Positions 44,882 through 48,496 of a stretch of 48,496 bases of DNA are shown here, in pieces; position 1 is the stretch's first letter; each line of letters starts with the position of its first letter. The notes under the pieces are model-generated. The model saw only the letters and a program-made list of their open reading frames with translations. It had not been told where the DNA came from and searched no databases. The stretch spans positions 1-48,496 of the forward strand of contig JALFCW010000058.1 in assembly GCA_022771625.1 (NCBI GenBank), in the 5' to 3' direction. The position numbers and the translations under genes are program-made. This stretch comes from Prevotella sp. (lineage in GTDB: Bacteria; Bacteroidota; Bacteroidia; Bacteroidales; Bacteroidaceae).

Positions 44882-45813
44882 ATACATCAAGACTGGGAGT
44901 GCTGTATTGTCCCCGACAGATATTCGGAGGCAGAGGACGCAAGCATCGCGAGAAGTTGGAGGCATTGCTTTCAGAACGTGGAGTGGAGTATGACATCGTG
45001 CAGAGCGAATCGACCGAAAGTGTTGAGCGACTCGTGAGGATGCTCATCAACAACGGATATAAGACAATTGTCATCGTCGGGGGCGACTCTGCCCTCAATG
45101 ATGCAGTGAACTGTCTTATGCATATCAATCGCGAGGAGCGTGAAAGTATATCAATAGGTGTTATCCCTAATGGTGTGCTTAACGACTTCGCAAAGTTCTG
45201 GGGATTGCGTGAAGGCGACATAGAGACTTCTGTTGATGCCATAGTGAATCATCGTGTGCGAACGGTCGATCTTGGATGTATCAGATATGTGGATAAAAGG
45301 GGAGAAAACTGTCACCGCTATTTCCTTAATTGCGTGAATGTGGGACTTATAGCCGACATAATGAATCTGAGACGCCAGACGCGCAGCCTTCTCGGTTCTA
45401 GGACATTGTCGTTTGTGGTGTCGGCCCTGCTCATGTTGTTCCATCGGATGGAGTATAAGATGAGCGTGAAAATCAATTCCGACAAAATCGAGCGGAAACT
45501 CATGAATGTGTGCATTGGTAGTGGACCAGGATATGGACAGACACCTAACGCTGTGCCTTATAACGGATTGTTGGATGTCACCGTGGTGAGTCATCCCGAG
45601 ATTACCCAGTTGTTCCACGGCTTGTGGTTATTGTTTACAGGCCGTTTCCTGAATCACAAGAATGTGCGGCCTTATCGCACAGGCAAGGTAGAGTTTGAAA
45701 GTGCCGCTCATGCCATGATAGGTATTGACGGCAGGATGCTCGGCAGTGCGAAGGGCTCATTCACAATAACAGTGGAGCAGGAGGTGGTGAATTTCCTAAT
45801 CCCGAATTGCTGA
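44872..45813 (+). CDS. Diacylglycerol/lipid kinase-like protein with altered GGDGT motif
   Basis: This 313-residue protein resembles the DagK/YegS lipid-kinase family, which phosphorylates lipid hydroxyls with ATP. The nucleotide-binding GGDGT-L-N motif appears here as GGDSALNDAVN (about residues 69-79), and the second glycine motif as VIPNGVLNDFAKFWGL. The C-terminal beta-sandwich region contains GSGPGYGQTPNA and a VTVVSHPEI segment. The change of Gly-Thr to Ser-Ala in the signature might reduce or alter ATP binding. The start codon overlaps the end of miaA by ten bases. It converges on crp, with a shared hairpin between. Substrate unknown. Confidence 0.8.
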   Translation: MAVDTSRLGVLYCPRQIFGGRGRKHREKLEALLSERGVEYDIVQSESTESVERLVRMLINNGYKTIVIVGGDSALNDAVNCLMHINREERESISIGVIPNGVLNDFAKFWGLREGDIETSVDAIVNHRVRTVDLGCIRYVDKRGENCHRYFLNCVNVGLIADIMNLRRQTRSLLGSRTLSFVVSALLMLFHRMEYKMSVKINSDKIERKLMNVCIGSGPGYGQTPNAVPYNGLLDVTVVSHPEITQLFHGLWLLFTGRFLNHKNVRPYRTGKVEFESAAHAMIGIDGRMLGSAKGSFTITVEQEVVNFLIPNC

Positions 45814-45828
45814 TTTCTTATAGATAAT

Positions 45829-45855
45829 CCCAAATTGCGAATCATCCAATTTGGG
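45829..45855. terminator. Bidirectional terminator between the lipid-kinase-like gene and crp
   Basis: CCCAAATTG (45829-45837) and CAATTTGGG (45847-45855) form a perfect nine-base stem, extended to ten by an A-T pair, between convergent genes. The stem includes the crp stop region. Neither side has a long T-run, so efficiency is uncertain. Confidence 0.5.
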
Positions 45856-46546
45856 AAATCTTATGTAACATAGCCTCGTTTTCGATTCTAATGTTTCGTC
45901 CGTCAAGGCTTATCACTCCCTCTTGTGCAAGAGCCGATAGGGTGCGGATGGCATTGCTGGTAGTCATACACGCAATGTTGGCGATGTCCTCGCGGCTTGT
46001 AGATAGTGAGAGAGTCTTTCCGTCGTCTTCCACTCCAAACTTGTCCTTTATAGTAATGATAGCCTCGGCAAGTCGGGCGCGGATATGCTTTTGAGTCAAA
46101 GTTACGGTAAGCGCATCTGCACCACCGAGCATGCTGGCGAGTCGTCGCAGGAAGAACACTCCCACCATAGCATTGCTCACAATAATCTTCTTGATGACGT
46201 TGATAGGAATTTGGCATAATGTAGTATTCTCGAAAGCTGTAGCTCCCGTGATGTATTTCTCGCTTGCGAATGCGGCACGATAGCCAAACATTTCCTTTGG
46301 CTTGATCATCCTTACTATTTGCTGCTTGCCAGCCATTCCGGTCTTATAGACTTTTACCTTTCCATCAAGGACGTAAAGGAGAAACTTAGGGTCTTCATCC
46401 TCGTTATAGATGGCCTCGTTTTTGCTGTATTTACAAATAACAATACTATCAACCAAGTACTTTTTTTCGTCATCCCTCATGGAGTCCCAAAGGCCCGTCA
46501 TCGACTGCGCAACATGGAGTTTGTTGTATCTTTGGTTATCATTCAT
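45842..46546 (-). CDS. Crp/Fnr-family transcriptional regulator
   Basis: This regulator of about 234 residues has an N-terminal cyclic-nucleotide-binding-like beta-barrel (about 30-130, with a YVLDGKVKVYKTG segment) and a C-terminal helix-turn-helix (about 180-220, TSREDIANIACMTTSNAIRTL). No Fnr-type cysteine cluster is apparent. A longer in-frame start at 46579 overlaps the -7 promoter element, so the ATG at 46546 (Met-Asn-Asp-Asn) is preferred. It is divergent from the debranching enzyme gene, with facing promoters in about 200 bases, which suggests it may control carbohydrate-storage genes. The ligand is unknown. Confidence 0.88.
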   Translation of the reverse strand: MNDNQRYNKLHVAQSMTGLWDSMRDDEKKYLVDSIVICKYSKNEAIYNEDEDPKFLLYVLDGKVKVYKTGMAGKQQIVRMIKPKEMFGYRAAFASEKYITGATAFENTTLCQIPINVIKKIIVSNAMVGVFFLRRLASMLGGADALTVTLTQKHIRARLAEAIITIKDKFGVEDDGKTLSLSTSREDIANIACMTTSNAIRTLSALAQEGVISLDGRNIRIENEAMLHKISQIG

Positions 46547-46576
46547 CTCTAAAACAATCTGGTCTTTTTCACGTTG

Positions 46577-46606
46577 CAAAAGTACAAAAAATCCTACAAT
46601 AACAAA
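46577..46606 (-). promoter_or_regulatory. Promoter of the crp-like gene
   Basis: On the minus strand TACTTTTG (46577-46584) and TTTG (46603-46606) are 18 bases apart. The -7 element overlaps a potential upstream start codon, which settles the start at 46546. Confidence 0.6.
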
Positions 46607-46675
46607 AGAAATACCGCAAAAACTATGTCAAAAACATAAAAAAATTGGTATATTTTGAAAAAAATCGAGGAATTG

Positions 46676-46707
46676 TTTGGTCAAATGAATAAAAATGAGT
46701 ACTTTTG
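46676..46707 (+). promoter_or_regulatory. Promoter of the glycogen debranching gene
   Basis: TTTG (46676-46679) and TACTTTTG (46700-46707) are separated by 20 bases. This promoter faces away from that of the crp-like gene about 70 bases to the left. Confidence 0.65.
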
Positions 46708-46748
46708 GACGTGTGAAACTAACTAATTGTACCAAATAGCAGGAATCT

Positions 46749-48496
46749 ATGAGTTATTTAAGATTTGAAAAAGCTGTAATGACAAACCTTGAGGAAAGCC
46801 TCCACAAGGAACTGCTTAGGACGAATCGTTCGGGTGCTTACTCCTGTTCGACCATCGTTGACTGTAATACTCGCAAGTATCATGGTCTGTTGGTTGTGCC
46901 TGTTCCCGAACTTGACGACGAGAACCATGTTCTTCTGTCGTCGCTCGACCCAACTGTTATCCAGCACGGGGCGGAGTTTAATCTCGGTCTCCACAAGTAT
47001 CAGGGAAACAATTACAGTCCCAAAGGTCACAAGTACATACGAGAGTTCGATTGTGACAAAGTGCCTACAACCGTATATCGTGTAGGCGGAGTTATTCTAA
47101 AAAAAGAAGTGGTATTCCAGCACTACGAGGATCGCATTCTGATTCGTTATACCCTCGTCGATGCCCATTCTGCCACCACTCTCCGTTTCCGTCCATTCCT
47201 GGCATTCAGGAGTGTCCGCCAGTTCACTCATGAGAACTCGACGGCTAGTCGTGCCTACGAAGAGGTTGACAATGGTATTCGTACAAAGATGTATGCAGGT
47301 TATCCGTTCCTCTACATGCAGTTTAGCAAGAAAAACGAGTTCGTATTCCATCCCGATTGGTATCGTGGAGTGGAATATCCGAAGGAGCAGGAACGTGGCT
47401 ATGCCTCAAATGAGGACCTCTATGTACCAGGCTATTTCGAGTTGGACATCAAGAAGGGTGAGAGCGTCGTGTTCTCGGCTTCTACTTCGCAGATAAAGAC
47501 GACAACACTTCGTTCTTTGTTTGAGAAGGAGGTTGAGGCCCGTTCACCTCGCGACAACTTCTTCCATTGCTTGGTGAATGCTGCCCACCAGTTCCACAAG
47601 CGCGAGAAGAATGACGACCGTTATCTTCTTGCCGGTTATCCGTGGTTTAAGTGCCGCGCTCGCGACACGTTCATCGCCTTGCCCGGTCTTACTCTCGCCA
47701 TCGACGAGCAGGACTATTTTGAGTTGGTGATGAAGACTGCCGAGAAGGGACTGAGGGAGTTTATGGAAGGAAAGCCCATCACTGCAAAGATCTACGAGAT
47801 GGAGCAACCCGACGTGCCCCTGTGGGCAGTATGGGCAATCCAGCAGTATGCCAAGTCGGCAGGTAGAGACAAGTGCTCGCAGATGTATGGCAAGCTTCTT
47901 GAGGACATTATACATTATATTATAGATGGCAATCATCCCAATCTGCGCCTCGACGACAACGGTTTGCTTTATGCCGACGGTCGCGACAAAGCAGTGACAT
48001 GGATGAACTCCACAGCCAACGGACGTCCGGTTGTACCGCGTTCGGGATACATTGTGGAGTTTAATGCATTGTGGTATAATGCTCTTAAGTTCTGTGCCTC
48101 TATTGCCACAGATAACGGACGTGCCGACGAGGCAGCCGAACTCAACGACCTTGCCGACGTGGCTGGAGAGTCGTTTGTAAATACATTCCTCAACGAATAT
48201 GGTTATCTCTACGACTATGTAGATGGCAATATGGTTGACTGGAGTGTGCGTCCGAATATGGTGTTTGCAGTGGCATTCGACTATTCTCCGCTCAGCAAGG
48301 AGCAGAAGAGAAGCGTGCTTGACATCTGTACTCGTGAACTGTTGACACCAAAGGGATTGCGCTCGCTGTCTCCTAAGAGTGGTGGATATAATCCGATGTA
48401 CGTGGGTCAGCAGACACAGCGCGACTATGCCTACCATCAGGGCACGGCATGGCCTTGGCTTGAGGGATTCTACTTCGAGGCATGTATCAAGCTGTA
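46749..48496 (+). CDS. Glycogen debranching enzyme (amylo-alpha-1,6-glucosidase), partial
   Basis: The first 582 residues are in the window; the gene runs off the right edge. The N-terminal domain (about 1-260) begins with SYLRFEKAVMTNLEESL and has a NRSGAYSCSTIVDCNTRKYHGLLVVP region typical of bacterial GDE_N. The GDE_C glycoside-hydrolase part follows, with a YLLAGYPWFKCRARDTFIALPGL segment, the NSTANGRPVVPRSGY region and TAWPWLEGFYFEA near the break. These match the archaeal/bacterial GH133-type debranching enzymes that hydrolyse alpha-1,6 branches of glycogen. The ATG at 46749 lies about 40 bases beyond the -7 element. No defect is seen. Confidence 0.92.
   Translation, partial: MSYLRFEKAVMTNLEESLHKELLRTNRSGAYSCSTIVDCNTRKYHGLLVVPVPELDDENHVLLSSLDPTVIQHGAEFNLGLHKYQGNNYSPKGHKYIREFDCDKVPTTVYRVGGVILKKEVVFQHYEDRILIRYTLVDAHSATTLRFRPFLAFRSVRQFTHENSTASRAYEEVDNGIRTKMYAGYPFLYMQFSKKNEFVFHPDWYRGVEYPKEQERGYASNEDLYVPGYFELDIKKGESVVFSASTSQIKTTTLRSLFEKEVEARSPRDNFFHCLVNAAHQFHKREKNDDRYLLAGYPWFKCRARDTFIALPGLTLAIDEQDYFELVMKTAEKGLREFMEGKPITAKIYEMEQPDVPLWAVWAIQQYAKSAGRDKCSQMYGKLLEDIIHYIIDGNHPNLRLDDNGLLYADGRDKAVTWMNSTANGRPVVPRSGYIVEFNALWYNALKFCASIATDNGRADEAAELNDLADVAGESFVNTFLNEYGYLYDYVDGNMVDWSVRPNMVFAVAFDYSPLSKEQKRSVLDICTRELLTPKGLRSLSPKSGGYNPMYVGQQTQRDYAYHQGTAWPWLEGFYFEACIKL

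Overview
The window looks like a chromosome segment of a Bacteroidales bacterium, most likely Prevotella or a close relative. Promoters have the Bacteroidetes form (TTTG, about 20 bases, TAnnTTTG), Shine-Dalgarno sequences are absent, and the right-hand genes (clpS-clpA-aat, mscL, gapA, miaA, a Crp/Fnr regulator, a glycogen debranching enzyme) are ordinary core genes of that group. The assignment rests on these features, not on a database match.

Layout. (1) 129-5825: an AAA_14/DUF4143 ATPase on the minus strand with a 33-bp minisatellite upstream, then a two-gene unit of an AlaX-like tRNA-editing protein and a Dna2-like nuclease-helicase. (2) 5826-8314: a structured dispersed repeat, a RhuM-family gene, and a RelA/SpoT-type HD gene. 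(3) 8258-31704: one very long, tightly packed operon read from a promoter just ahead of a WYL regulator. Its order is WYL regulator, methyltransferase-like subunit, helicase-methyltransferase, HNH nuclease, a DruH-like protein, a giant DUF1998 (DruE-type) helicase, a ZorA-like motor protein, a ZorB-like OmpA protein, and a giant GHKL-ATPase/DUF3883 protein. (4) 31705-36189: an AlbA_2/HATPase protein and a SNF2/HepA helicase from a separate promoter. (5) 36190-38995: a lipoprotein, about 1 kb of repeat-rich non-coding DNA, a Fic AMPylase, and gene fragments. (6) 38996-48496: core genome. The N-end-rule set aat-clpA-clpS and mscL are on the minus strand. gapA, miaA and a lipid-kinase-like gene are on the plus strand, followed by crp on the minus strand and a debranching enzyme running off the end.

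The main point of interest is region 3. It joins parts normally seen in separate anti-phage systems: a WYL-controlled restriction-modification unit, a Druantia-III-like pair (DruH/DruE), and Zorya-like ZorA/ZorB proton-motor subunits. The usual Zorya partners (ZorC/D or ZorE) are not beside the motor genes. A 1687-residue protein with an N-terminal GHKL ATPase and a C-terminal DUF3883 nuclease-like domain takes their place. I infer a composite defence system in which methylation marks self, the helicases act on foreign DNA, and an envelope motor signals to a GHKL/DUF3883 effector. None of this is demonstrated by sequence alone.

The island carries traces of rearrangement. A perfect 118-bp direct repeat (the 3' end of rhuM) lies at 7037-7154 and at 38883-39000, the second copy ending in the last codons of aat. 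A 145-bp copy of the operon promoter plus the first codons of the WYL gene is stranded at 37477-37622. A dispersed repeat of about 35 bp occurs three times. Base composition changes sharply inside the methyltransferase specificity region and again at the DruE/ZorA junction, which suggests modular assembly. No integrase, transposase, tRNA, rRNA or CRISPR array was recognised.
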